Assembly: GCA_035610835.1 (NCBI GenBank)
Contig: CM069448.1
Span: forward strand, 3,721,607 to 3,785,606
Direction of reading: 5' to 3'
Length of the DNA stretch: 64,000 bases
Source of the DNA: Ophiura sarsii
Taxonomy: Eukaryota > Echinodermata > Ophiuroidea > Amphilepidida > Ophiuridae
The notes under the pieces are model-generated. The model was not told where the DNA came from and made no database searches. It was given only the letters and a program-made list of their open reading frames with translations. How positions within the stretch are numbered: the stretch's first letter is position 1; every line of letters starts with the position of its first letter. Position numbers and translations under genes: made by a program. Positions 34,133 to 45,423 of this stretch are shown here, piece after piece.

Positions 34133-34740
34133 ACTACAACTCAATAACAAGTTATTGCATGGATTTGTACAAACTAATACCAACACCTTTAAGATCTGAG
34201 TACGGATTTTCTATGATTGTCCAAAGGTAAATCCTCTTTTACTGATACAAATGATATTATTTATATATAGGCCTAATATCATGTTATATTCAAAAATCTG
34301 TGCAAAAAATATTATTTAAAATTCTTATATAGTGGGTGTGGTTTGAGATGTCAGCAGGTAATTTGATTGGTTTTTGGCCGATTTTCAGCCGACACGCCCA
34401 TGCATTATGAGACGATGGTGCATAGTTTGGGGCAGGGTTTAATTCATTCGAAAAATAATACCTTCAGCGCGTATGATCAACACGTCATCGCGTTAGCGTG
34501 CCCTACACAAAGTCGCCGCCGTATGCGTTGTGGGTATAACGCAGCGATGACAGATGCGTGTGTGCTAAAGAACGCGATTAATTTGAAGCAGGATGTTGGA
34601 AAACAGCTCGCTGGCTTCGCCGATTTTATAAAGGGGGAAATTTGTTGTTGTTTGTTTAAAATAAATCTAACAAACTGCGTTATTTTATGATAAAAGATCA
34701 AAATAACCAATAAACTTATATTTAATAATAAAATAAACTT

Positions 34741-34796
34741 ATATTTGTGTCGTCGTGTATGGCCGCCTGCGGCGACCATACACGACTCCAAATATG
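34741..34796. repeat. strong hairpin around GTCGTGTATGG / CCATACACGAC
   Basis: ATATTTGTGTCGTCGTGTAT, GGCCGC, then CGGCGACCATACACGAC and CCAAATAT form a long imperfect stem with a very short loop. It may be a MITE core or a foldback. No second copy was found in the window. Confidence 0.6.
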
Positions 34797-35335
34797 GTAC
34801 AGCCTATACATTATAAGACCATCGGCTATAGCAAAACAGCTAAGAACTATGTTTTATTCTCTAAGCAATGCCAACAGCAGACCTTTTAATAGTTTTGCCT
34901 CATGTAGTTCTCATTTTAAAACACCTTTCTCAAAAATGGTTCTGAATTAGTTGATAGTCAATTATGAATAAGATAACTGGACACCATTGCAATAATGTTT
35001 GGATAAACATGACTGATATTTAAAAAAAAAACCATCCCTCAGTTCCTTAAGATTTCGAAAGAACCCTGCAAAACATGTTCTCAACCCTCATATTTGCCCA
35101 AGGGTAATAAAACCATACCCCATTCTCAAATTATCCTAATGCATTACTAACTATTATTATCTCTACCTAACCTACATTATATTACAATGACATCATGTAC
35201 TATAAATAGCAATGACATCATCAATGACATCACAACAGCAGAACCTCCTAGAACTTGCTATTGAAATAATGTTGTGTGTCAGAAATCTATCTCTTCATCT
35301 TAAGTGATCCTACCTACCAGGAAGCAGAAACTATA

Positions 35336-35728
35336 GGGCTAAATACGTGATTTTTTACCTCCAAAATTGTGAAAATCACAATTTTTGGTAAAAAAACACA
35401 TATTTTGGCACTTTTTGGTCTCTAATTCAAAAAATAATAAATATTTTCAACAAAAAAAAGATTCCTAGGGAATTGAATGAGGAATATAATAAAACTAGTA
35501 TGACAAAATTTGACAAAATATATTTTGAGTTATCCTTTCCAAACCTAAAATGGGTCAAAAAATGTGTTTTTTATAATTTTCTCCAAAATGGTCAATTTCA
35601 TGATCATGGTTGGATTCATTGAACCCTTTCCTGCAAAAAGATGTATACTTTCATATAGATTAAATGAATAATGAAGAAGTTACGGCAGTTTTTCGGAGGC
35701 TGTACCAGAAGGTGCACAGCCCCCTTAA
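35336..35728. mobile_element. TTAA-flanked MITE family F3, copy 2 (left end lost)
   Basis: The interior (CAAAATTTGACAAAATATAT, GGTCAATTTCATGATCATGG and AAGTTACGGCAGTTTTTC) and the right end AGGCTGTACC...CAGCCCCCTTAA match the full copy at 59024-59479. The right TTAA is at 35725-35728. The left terminal inverted repeat is missing. Confidence 0.7.
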
Positions 35729-36715
35729 TGCACTGTATAAATATAATGTAAACATATTGTTTGCTTCCAAGTTTCTAGAAATTCTGCAAACAAACACTAT
35801 ACTTGGCTTAAAATTACAGCTTGCATAACACCTTATTCTCAGAGGTAAAGCTTAGTGAAATGGTTTCGCAAAATTAAATTTCTTGGAATTCTGCCCTTCA
35901 AACAGCGTACCTTTTCCATTTATGCAACTCTAAATGTGTAATATGCACGTTAAAGTATACCAGGTAATGTAAATATATCGAAATATAAACATTGAAATTT
36001 GATTCCAAATATGTATTTATACAATGAACTGCAATACATCTACTATAAATATATTCAGTAATTTATAAAGGCAGTCCTTTATTACCGAAATATTTTAAAC
36101 AAACAAATATTTCCGACAGTCCAATCTACAGAAAATGTTCCGTGTGCTTATCTGAATGTCATTTTTAATAACGCTAAATATAGCCATTAAAACGGCTTAA
36201 ATTGGCTACACAAATGCAGCGCCGAACATGATACTTTTGGTTGCTTCCCGGGACATCTGTCTTGATTATTCCAATCCACATTAATATATGACTCATACTC
36301 ATAATCATTTCACCATATATGGTATGAAATTTTGTGCTTAAAAACTAGGTGGCTTGCCATCAAAAAGGTCTAAAAATGTGGTTTCAAACATTTTTTTAAA
36401 ATACACAGGACTGTAGTTTGTTATGTAACCAGTTTAATTTGATCGGTGTTTAGTGTGAACGATGTTTCAATGGGTAATTAGTATATTACCTATCAGAGCG
36501 CCAACAATATGGGGGCGTATAGCGTTTACAAGCAGTATAACCAAGTCAAGAGATGGCGTACAACGAGTCAATGGCACAGTGGTTGTTCATCTAGTCATCA
36601 TGCGTACATGCATGGATCTATGTGCAGATTAATGGCCAGGGCAAGATGACAGGAAGGTGATAGAGATACGGCCAAAATGAAAAGGTTGTCCGAAACGGTT
36701 AGAATCATTATTTAG
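35729..36715. other. unannotated AT-rich sequence
   Basis: No gene was recognised. About 36140-36260 is more complex and contains CpG, but it has no repeat partner in the window. Confidence 0.4.
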
Positions 36716-36928
36716 GCATACATTTTTGGCTACAATTTAAGTCACATATTTACATATACATTTTTGGCTACAATTTTTAGACACATATTTACATACTATA
36801 TATATTTGGCTACAATTTTAAGACACATATTTACATACATTTTTGGCTACAGTTTTAAGTCACATATTTACACATACATTTTTGGCTACAATTTTAAGAC
36901 ACATACATTTTTGGCTACAATTTTAAGA
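36716..36928. repeat. 37-43-bp tandem repeat, six copies
   Basis: TTTGGCTACA recurs at about 36725, 36762, 36805, 36842, 36880 and 36910. Units run CATTTTTGGCTACAATTTTA then AGACACATATTTACATA. The last unit is shortened. The open frame across it is a product of the period. Confidence 0.85.
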
Positions 36929-37139
36929 TGTTTTTTTCTGTCATCACAAGAACATTTATATAAATGAAACAATGTAGTCCGTAAGGGGAAAAAACAAAAA
37001 TAGGTTTGTTTCCTAAATGCCTTTTTATTATTATTATAAAAGTGTAGATGGCAAACGCATTCCGGTATTATTATTTGTTATTTTGGAGTTGTGATTCTAG
37101 CATAATTTTGCTATGTTGATGGTCAAATTACTGCATTTT

Positions 37140-37315
37140 TTTAGTACAAATTTTGGGGATTTTATTTGAAAATTTGAGATTGAAAAAAATGTTTTGAAAA
37201 ATTGTTGAAAATTCACCCAAAATTCCCGAAATTAAAAACAACAAAAAACGCCTGACCTACCGACCCTACCTGAGAGATCCGTTTGCCAGTAGAACACTCA
37301 GGGTTGTTGCATTTG
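37140..37315. repeat. dispersed repeat CCTGTTCTACGKGCAAACGG, inverted copy 4
   Basis: Read on the minus strand it gives CCCTGAGTGTTCTACTGGCA then AACGGATCTCTCAGGTAGGG and TCGGTAGGTCAGGCG with an AT-rich tail. It is the best preserved partner of the copy at 13866-14035. Confidence 0.55.
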
Positions 37316-38732
37316 TGGCCTTTGACTGATTTTGATTTTTAGAAAGATCAGGCATTTTGGGTCTAAAATGAGCATTTCATTTAGAGGTTTGTTGCATGTG
37401 GACTACAGGACAATAACCTAAAACTAAAAGGAAAGACAAAGTGATCTAAAACCCAATATTAAATGCAATCCTGCAAGTAACCCTTTTTTACAATAAATCA
37501 TGTTTAATTTATCAATGATTTGCAAATAAATTAGTGAAAAGATTTATCAAGAAAGAATCTCATAAAAAGAATAATAAGGATACAAATGACAAACAAGACA
37601 TATTTTATATTTGGCCCAACTATATGCCTGGATTAGAGTCACATCTATATGCAGCATATCTAGTTCTGATAATCAATCAATATCGTCATATATAAGTGCC
37701 GTGCCAATCCGATGACTCGCCACATCAAATCCGATCGTCAAGAACTGAACGGCGGTGGTGTCTTGGCACGGCGACAGTGGCGGAGATTTACCGCCTGGCT
37801 TGGGGAGTCAGCGGGGACGCGATCTCATCCGGCGTCGTTGATTCAATATTAATTTCTCGTGTGTTGTTAATTAATCAATGCAATTTAGCTTGTTTCAGCT
37901 GGTTTATACGGTCAATTAATGCATATTGACTTTTTACCAGCGGTGTAGTCAGACGGCTCAGTAGGCATCAACAACTTGTTTTGGCATCACAATATCATTT
38001 TGTGATTTCAATGGTGTTTTTGATTTTGCCGTGAAATAGAAATGTGGATGATGGATGTGTATAATTATTTGATTGGATACCCGGTGATGGTCGTTTGTTT
38101 GGTAAATACCTATTATTTTGATCATTTATTAAATATATGTTATTTGAATCCTTAATGAATAAGCGTATATAACCTAACAATTCTACCCATTGTATAGCAT
38201 GCACTAATGTCACTTACTATTTGAATGAAACGGTTTCATCTTCTAAAGCATAGGTCCTCACCAACAGGTATTCCATGGGAAATGATAATCAGCCATTGCA
38301 CAGTTCTATAAGAATAAAAGAAAAACATAAGAACAGTGTTATTTGGTCCTGTCCTTTTAAATGTGTCCTGGTGGCAGCCCCCTTGGTATATGGTGGTAGC
38401 CCCGGCGCCCTTGGTCCATCTCCCCAACAGGCTATAGAAGGAAAATGTCAATTTTGGGAGCGTGACCCTCTGGTGAAGTAGATTAATGGCGTGTATATGT
38501 CGGCAGATATCGGTGCGCAAGTTGAAACAATGGCAACTTTTATCCGCCGACATCGGCTGATGCGAAACGATTGGGGTATGAATGCGACTTTAAAAGGCAC
38601 AGACTCCAAGTGAACCTGGGTCCAAATCCGGCTGCCATTCCCCAAGGTTTCACTCGCCTATGTCCTAATTTTTTCCAATTTCTTCCCGGTCATAGTTTTA
38701 GCCCCAATTCCACCAGACATTAGGGTAAATAG
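37316..38732. other. unannotated sequence with a possible conserved block
   Basis: Between about 37693 and 37930 lies a non-repeated, CpG-rich block. It contains an inverted pair GTGCCGTGCCA/TGGCACGGCG and AT-rich motifs such as TTAATTAATCAATGCAATTT. The rest shows no recognised element, and the overlapping short frames have no motifs. Confidence 0.4.
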
Positions 38733-38976
38733 TAACACTTTCCATGCGGCAGTCATCTGCAGACGGCAGTTCCAAAAGTTCACAAAATGTTTCATAAATG
38801 TTAAAATTATTCAATTTCATCACCATATTTGGAACCACCATGAGAAATGCATCAAAATAAGTACAAACATGCCGTGCATTGGTTCAGTAATTCTTGAGAT
38901 AAGACTTTGAAAATTGGGGAAGGTTTCTGACAAATCTGTTTTGTATGGTTTATAATAGTCGTGTCGAAAGTGTTAA
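38733..38976. mobile_element. TTAA-flanked MITE family F1, copy 3
   Basis: Starts TAACACTTTCCATGCGGC and ends GTCGTGTCGAAAGTGTTAA, in the same orientation as copy 1. The right TTAA is kept at 38973-38976, while the left flank has become GTAA. The subterminal palindrome GTCATCTGCAGACGGC is diverged. Confidence 0.8.
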
Positions 38977-39072
38977 GATATTTGTGGTCCTCCATGGCCC
39001 TAAGAACTATATGAACCTGTTCTAAAGATATATTTAGGCCTATTTCCTATTATAAGCATTGCAATGAGTTAT

Positions 39073-39996
39073 TATTATTATTTATTATTAAATCTTTCTT
39101 TATTGAGGGTAAACAGTTTCAGTGTCAAGCACTGCTTTCCAAGCAGGCCCTCATTTCACAGAGAAAAATACATAATTATTTACAATATAACAACTATTTA
39201 CATAAATATATATATCTACAAAACCATCAGATAAATTCAGCAAGGAATGCAGAATTGTAATATACTTTAGAACACAAAATTTAAATTCCATGGATCTTTG
39301 TTTTAAATTGTTGCACTGACATATTCTCAAGCTCGGTCCTAAGTTTATGGCAATTTGTTCCAGGCATATGCTGCCCTAACATGAAACGTTCGCATACCTG
39401 GTACAACCAAAGTATTACTAGTGTGATTTCTTGTTACATGAGAATGGTTATTATGAACAAATTCAAACTGCATCGATAAGTATGATGGACTTACATTTCT
39501 TACACATTTATACACAATTAGTAAAAGGTGATTATGCCATCTTTTATCAAGTTTAACCCATTGAAGTGCATCCATCAAATCATTTGTTGGTGTTCTTATA
39601 TCAGCTGAAAGTATTATCCTGGCTAAATTATTATGAAGAACCTGTAATTTTCTATGACATTCGGCAGAAAATTTTGACCAAACTGTGCTTCCACAATCAA
39701 AGTGAGGAATAACAAGAGCATTTGATAACATTACAATAGTGTGATTTGGAAGAAAATGTTTCATATGTTTGATAATACCTGTCCTTTTAGAGACATTCTT
39801 ACACATATAATCAACATGAGCTGACCAATGCAAATTGCTATCTAATTTTACGCCCAAGTATTTAAATTCATCTACCTTTTCAATGATGTTATTATTGTAG
39901 GTTAATTGTACATCTTGAAACCACTCACGCATCTTATTACTACCAAATATCATGAATTTAGTCTTATCAACATTCAGGGTAAGTTCAATACTTTAA
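39073..39996 (-). pseudogene. 5'-truncated LINE reverse transcriptase fragment with 3' tail
   Basis: On the minus strand, codons from about 39996 read ELTLNVDKTKFMIFG and then EFKYLGVKLDSNLHW, the conserved end of the LINE polymerase region. The frame runs through LVIPHFDCGSTVW and YAWNKLP to a stop at 39345. A one-base shift restores the expected continuation CHKLRTELENMSVQQFKTK to about 39283, so the copy has a frameshift. The 3' part has GGGCCTGCTTGGAAAGCAGT, an AATAAA and a (TTA)n-like tail at about 39073-39093, consistent with CR1/L2-type elements. It differs in sequence from the LINE at 33626. Not functional. Confidence 0.85.
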
Positions 39997-40040
39997 TTTC
40001 AAATTTACTATAACTGGTCTAACTGTCCAATAATGATATA

Positions 40041-41527
40041 CAGGGTGAGTCAACAAACTGCAATAGTGGAAAGAAGCCACCTTGTTTCAAAACTAAGTTG
40101 AAGTTTGAAACTTCAGATGGCTTCTTTTCACTATAGGCTCAAAACCACTAAAAACGGCCAATTACGCAAAATACGTGTCGCATGCCTTCAATTAAGAATA
40201 ACTATGAAAATTGGAAAGTAATTATAAACTACATGCATTATACATTTTCGACATATAATAGACTAAAACTTCTGAAAATTCTAGGACTTGGGTATTATTA
40301 TTTTGGAAGTTACGATTTCGTAGATACGCTAAACCGGGCAAAAACCATATGTCGCAAATCACTATCTATAGATAGTTTGTGATGTTGTTGAAGAAAACAA
40401 GTCCTGTCGTGCATAAAAGTAGTACTAGAAAGCAAACACAGTTGTATGCTTTACCAAAAAACAAAACAAAATGCATTAGAAATATGCAGAGGTTAATTAT
40501 TTTTAAATTGATAATTGTCGCAAAGTTTCATGAAACATACGTTACCGTATACATATAAACGCACCCTTTCCCACCTTTTTCAGTTTTAAGTCATATTTTT
40601 TTCTTTTATAAAATAACTAACACCTCGTCTAAAGCCTATATTTAATGGAGATATAATTTGGGGAAAAGCTTTGGAGAAAAAAAATACATCTAGTATCGAT
40701 TTTGTGACCGTATTGTGACAGTATAGTTAAGAAAAGTAACCTACGTTACCAATTTTTATCAGAAGTAAACAATGGGGTGTATACAAGGGATATACTAAAC
40801 ATAAGTACATGGTACCCTTATCCAACTGAAATTATTTTATTTCATCAGCGACCGTAAATCATGAACTGGGTCACAGTGAAGTTCAAATGAAACATCCGTT
40901 ACCGAAACATACGTGACTGCCATTTCACCCACCTCAACTTATTTTAGTAAAATCGTAACGATCACCCCTAGCAAGTGCTATTATACCGCCATCATGCGTC
41001 TAGGAGAGGTTGGAAACAAAAATGGTTGCAAAATGGCGCTTCTTAACAGAACCATGTGTAACGTAGGTTGCATCAATTGTAACGTAGGTTGCATCAATTG
41101 TAACATAGGTTTCAAGTTCACCTTTGTCTTTGTATGGTAGAATTTATAAGTACATGTTGTATTTAAAGCGTGTGATATAAAATACAAAGTAGACAAACAA
41201 TAAAGTACATTATTTCAATGGAATAGGCATATTTTACGGACTTTAAAAAGCTTGCCAATCTAACATTTGAGCCATTGGTAACGTAGGTTTCATCAGTAAA
41301 TTTTAACATTAACATTTAAAAAATAAAAAGTTGAGAATATTACGTGCTCATATTTGTCCGAGTCAAAATTCAAAGTGTTATCTTTAATTCTTTAGGTGTT
41401 ACAATAGTTTTGAGAACATAATGTAAAAGCTTTTTTGAGAACATTTGAATTCTCACAAATTCTGAAATCCGAATTGGTCGTTTTTAGTGGTTTTGAGCCT
41501 ATATTGCAGGTTTTTTTACTCACCCTG
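40041..41527. mobile_element. 1.49-kb TA-flanked inverted-repeat element with GTAACGTAGGTT array
   Basis: The ends CAGGGTGAGTCAACAAACTG and its inverted partner at 41508-41527 match. Deeper blocks also match: GGCTCAAAACCACTAAAAAC lies in the left arm and, inverted, at about 41479-41502. TA lies on both sides (40039-40040 and 41528-41529). The left arm is interrupted by a ~70-bp hairpin (40064-40131: AGAAGCCA..GTTTCAAA / TTTGAAAC..GGCTTCTTT). The interior repeats TGAAACMTACGTTACC in both orientations. No transposase is encoded. A Tc1/mariner-type mobiliser is plausible. Confidence 0.65.
41057..41119. repeat. 21-bp tandem repeat, three copies
   Basis: GTAACGTAGGTTGCATCAATT is repeated twice and followed by a diverged third unit with TAACATAGGTTTCAA. 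It lies within the 1.49-kb element. Confidence 0.85.
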
Positions 41528-41794
41528 TATAGTTACGACTCCTTTTTTATTATAGATTCTCCTTTCATAATGTGTTCTTACGTTATCTATGCCGAATTAT
41601 TGATGACCACTTTTAAAAGAGTTCCAATTATTTTTTGCATACACCTTGTTTAGAATAATGGAAAGATACAATATGATATGAGCATGGTGTGTATGTGTTT
41701 TAATGACTTTCCAGAGGTTTTTTGCATATCCTCACATCATATTTTCATAGGTATACATGTTGTTGATTTCTGAATAAATAAAAGAACACTATCA

Positions 41795-41991
41795 CTATCA
41801 TTCAGGTCTGGAAATAGCACCAGCCCGCCTATAGTGGGTACCTTTTGCATCAGTCAAGTGAAGTACTACCCAACTGGCGGGTAAAAGATTTCGAACTCAC
41901 AGTGTAAGTGTGTGGCCGGTGGAATCGGCAGTGGGTTACCTGCCCGACTGGCTGGTTGATAACAATCTGGCGTTCCAGCCCTGCTATCATT
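41795..41991. mobile_element. hAT-type MITE, family CAGGKCTGGAA, copy 4
   Basis: The element (41803-41983, 181 bp) starts CAGGTCTGGAAATAGCACCA and ends GTTCCAGCCCTG. A perfect 8-bp target duplication CTATCATT lies at 41795-41802 and 41984-41991. With copy 1 this gives two independent perfect duplications, which fixes the family boundaries. Confidence 0.88.
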
Positions 41992-42033
41992 ATGTTTTCA
42001 TCAAAGCCTATTCCCTATCTTCCTCATGTTCTA

Positions 42034-42248
42034 TTAACCCCCTGAGAACTACCGGCTGATTGGTCAGAAAGATAGATACATCATTTATTGCGCCAATCAG
42101 AGACAGTGTTAGAATAATTGTATCCCTGATAAAAATTGGAGTGAAATATTTTACAAGCTGCATTTTTATTGGCTATTCAAATGAGTATATCTTGCAATAC
42201 ACCAATCAAAACCACTGTAAGATAGGCCGATAGTGCCCAGGGGGTTAA
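42034..42248. mobile_element. TTAA-flanked MITE family F5
   Basis: The ends TTAACCCCCTGAGAACTACC and the inverted GTGCCCAGGGGGTTAA bound a 215-bp element with TTAA at 42034-42037 and 42245-42248. A CCC-type tip next to TTAA is typical of piggyBac-family ends. The interior has several CCAAT-like motifs (GATTGGTC, GCCAATCA, CCAATCAAA). This is the only copy in the window. Confidence 0.75.
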
Positions 42249-42379
42249 TATTTTATTTCATTTGCCAACAGTGCTACTAACCTGTGTCAAACCACAGATC
42301 CTAAATGAACAGAATTTATGAAAAAGGAATCAATAGCAAAATTAGTAAATAGCGATTTGAAAGTTCAGATGACATAACC

Positions 42380-42413
<34 letters not shown>

Positions 42414-43545
42414 TTCCTATACTGTGCAGAAACCTCTGTAAAAGAGTATACTCGCACATGTGTTGAGGTGCATTCAGGTTTGGAGTAGACATAAAACTCC
42501 ACAGGTATAAAAATAGTATATATACAAGTTTAAAAATATTGTTGTGGATCCTGATGTATTACACTCAAGCCTTCTCCCAAGATCCTCACCCCAAGCTGTT
42601 GAACATGTTGCAGCATTCTCCTATGGATGGAGCACTCAAATGTATAGAAGCATATAACAGTGAATTCTCACTAACATTACCCAAAATCATATTTCATTCA
42701 TTTTTTCGGTGGTTGTTGTTTGTCTTTCTTTCTCCCTGTCTACCACATTTCATTAATTGTTTCATCCATGTAACCCTGTTGATTGTAGCAATCATTTTAA
42801 AACAAAATCATTGAAAATGTTCATTACTATGACGTCTCTATTGTGTATTGTGTGATAATCCAGGTGAACAGTTACTTTGGAGCAGAAGTCTCTAGATCAA
42901 AACAGTTCATTATGTCATTTATTTTGTGTTAGAAAATCTAGATATGCAATTATTTTCAGCATGAGTCGTAAAACCAGTTCGATGCTCTCTGTCACCCAAT
43001 CACAGAACATAATTAAGATTGTAATACATTCATTCATGTCTAATTGAGTCTAGTCTGCAATAACTAAACATTCATACTAGCAGTGTGTTCTTGAAAATCA
43101 AATTTACACACATCTATCCAATATTGGGCCGATGAAAGAGTTTTGACGTCGGAATTGATCACCGAGCTCAGGCACGCGGGAGAATAGCTCTGCATACGTG
43201 CCGCAACAGTCAGGGATCGAATTATGCGAATCCCAGGGTAAACAAGCCGGCAGAATCTCTGGGATGGACGATGATGAAGTGACAATGGGCATTCCTTGGT
43301 GGCTAGCGATACATCGGTGAGATACAAATATTGGACTTGTATATATGCTATCAATCAAATAATCATGTCTGAGAACAAATGCTGAATAAGTAAGTTTCCG
43401 AAATGCTGAATGGGAATTCATTTTATGGTGTGGCCTGTTTGTGTTTTGTATCTGAAAGGGCCGAGCTAATGTTTGTAAACATACTCATTGTATGCTATTT
43501 TCAATTTGTACCAGCATGAGTGTGCATCAAATGCGGAAGAACTAC
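42249..43545. other. unannotated sequence with an ATC microsatellite
   Basis: (ATC)n occupies 42381-42413. A CpG-containing, non-repeated block at about 43080-43430 supports overlapping minus-strand frames of 96 aa and 105 aa without recognisable domains. No gene is called. Confidence 0.45.
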
Positions 43546-44520
43546 GGCCCAAAAAAAGAAGACTGACTTGCCCTTTTCGACCGACCCAAATTTTCGGAAA
43601 TCTAGGGTCGCTATTTTATTTTTTATTTTTTCAAAGTCATATTCTGGTTAAGAAATAGCAAAACATGTTCTGTTTACGTTTAAATACGGTATAAACAAAT
43701 TAAATCATCATTTACTCACATACTTTATATCAACTGTCGCATTGTATGTTTATTTCACTTGCGTAAACGTTTTATAGACCGCGGTTGGTTTTCTGCTAAA
43801 TTTACACATACTCGCCGAAAACCAACGCTCGTGTATTAATTTCTGTACGCAACATTTGCGACTAATCATCAGAGTTTATCATTATAGGCCCAGTGCAGTC
43901 AATTATCAATGTGATCATTTTCAAATGCACCGTGACGCAGTTAGTGAGTTCTGGGTGTAAAAATTAACCCATCCTGTAGATTTAGTAACCGTTGGCAAAG
44001 GTGAGAAAATTGGAAAAATAAGAGCTAAAAGAGAAAACGAAAGATGGGGATGAAGATTTAATTATGACATCGTTTGGTCGCAGCTGTCTGATAAATTTGT
44101 TCTTCTTCTCCTACTTCAGGGACGGAATCAGGTAAGCTTCTGATTAATACAAGTCACGTCACGAATTACGATTTTATCAAAGTAAAAGGCCAAAACTTGC
44201 ACTGTACTTGACCCTCGATATGCCAGCGCAACTGAAAAAAGGAAAAAGGTTTAGGTGTAACACTTATTAGGTGTAACACTCTATTAAGTTTAATGAAGCA
44301 GGGGCGACGGTCTGTGTATAGGTATATATAATTTCATTCACACCGCAGGTCTTAAATCTTACTAATACTTAAATATGCATGTTTAAGGATTCTTTAAAAT
44401 CATGTTTTTGTGTAGTATCTGCTTGTTTAAAAAAAATAATTAAACAAATCTGACCGTCCGACACACATTCTTGACCTGAAAGGGCAAGTCAACTCCTTTT
44501 TCTTTTGGCCTAAGGACAAG
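43546..44520. mobile_element. MITE with GACTTGCCCTTTC inverted ends, copy 2 (with insertion)
   Basis: The left end reads GACTGACTTGCCCTTTTCGA then CCGACCC. The right end reads GACCGTCCGACACA then CCTGAAAGGGCAAGTCAACT and GGCC. The ends and near-end blocks match the 364-bp copy at 1874-2237. This one is 975 bp because about 600 bp of unrelated sequence lies in the middle. Confidence 0.6.
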
Positions 44521-44764
44521 TAGTTATGTATTTGAATGTTACTCTGAAGCCTGTGTGGGGGGCTGTAATCATCCATGGTCATAAAATTGCATAATAAGGG
44601 GTGCATTACTTTAATGGGTCTGAAATCAACCATCTTCACGAAAAAGAGTTATTTTTCCAAATTCCTGTTGATTTTTGATTGTTTAGGGGTCAAATTTGGG
44701 AGAAAACACACATAAACCTCATTCTATGGTTAATTTTGGCTTCAATCCAATAAAATACGCATTT

Positions 44765-45149
44765 AGGGTGTGCAGTGGCGTAGCCAGGTTATTCATATTG
44801 GGGGGGCGAGAACTGAAAATGAACCGACAAGATTGTTTTGAGTGAAGACACTACGCGCGCAATTTTTTTTGACTTAACACCTATTTTTGGCACGATTGAG
44901 GTACATTTTGGCTCTAAACAAGCTTGTACCAACGAATATTGCATTTAGGTGACTGTTATGCGCGCGTAACGCGCGAACTTTTTCATATGTGTACTTTTGA
45001 CTGCTTTTGACCATCATAATTCCATGATTCCTCTGGTCAAATGAACCGACAGTGCCAATCTCAACCGACACGACGTCAATATTGGGGGGGGGGGGGGGGG
45101 TGGCGATCGCCCCCCTCGCCCACCTTCTGGCTACGCCACTGAGGGTGTG
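44765..45149. mobile_element. CAGTGGCG-type hAT-like element, copy 3
   Basis: The 369-bp element (44773-45141) begins CAGTGGCGTAGCCAGG and ends CTGGCTACGCCACTG. It has a perfect 8-bp target duplication AGGGTGTG at 44765-44772 and 45142-45149. A G tract lies at 45084-45101. The interior differs from copies 1 and 2, which share only the ends, so it is a separate subfamily moved by the same machinery. Confidence 0.85.
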
Positions 45150-45237
45150 TCTGGATAATCTAATTCACACATATGCATACAGTATGATAATTGACTGCCC
45201 CTCCCCATGGATCTATAACCCTCTTTTTAACCTCTCC

Positions 45238-45423
45238 TATACGCTACGGTACAGATGGAACCATTGAAAGCAAGGCTCTCCCCTCACCAGGCACTATCAC
45301 GCCACGCTGCGTCATGGTTTCACGCAGGTTATTGAATTGCGTGACGCGGTTGGGCGTGCACGTCCTGAGGGGCGAGCCTCGCTATCATTCTTAAATGGCG
45401 ATTGCGTGCAAGTAGCGTATATA
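45238..45423. mobile_element. inverted-repeat element TATACGCTAC, full copy
   Basis: The two arms are inverted copies. TATACGCTAC, GATGG, ATTGAAAGCAAGGCTCTCCC on the left pair with GGGCGAGCCTCGCTATCATT, AATGGCGATTGCGTGC and GTAGCGTATA on the right. The centre holds GCGTCATGGTTTCACGCAGG and similar CpG-rich short inverted motifs. Tips are TATA, so a TA target is possible. A half copy is at 9954-10062. The 67-aa frame in it is a shadow. Confidence 0.65.

Larger units (their letters stand above)
34077..35335. other. unannotated, partly CpG-rich sequence
   Basis: It contains the dispersed hairpin at 34114-34132, a CpG-rich block at about 34360-34640 with overlapping 107-aa and 104-aa frames on opposite strands, and a strong hairpin at 34741-34796. 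None of the frames has a recognisable domain. Confidence 0.4.

Noticed and set aside
34367..34791. 107-aa and 104-aa frames on opposite strands as a gene
   Set aside because: No domain, no splice context, and both strands are open at once, as expected of a CpG-rich, stop-poor segment.
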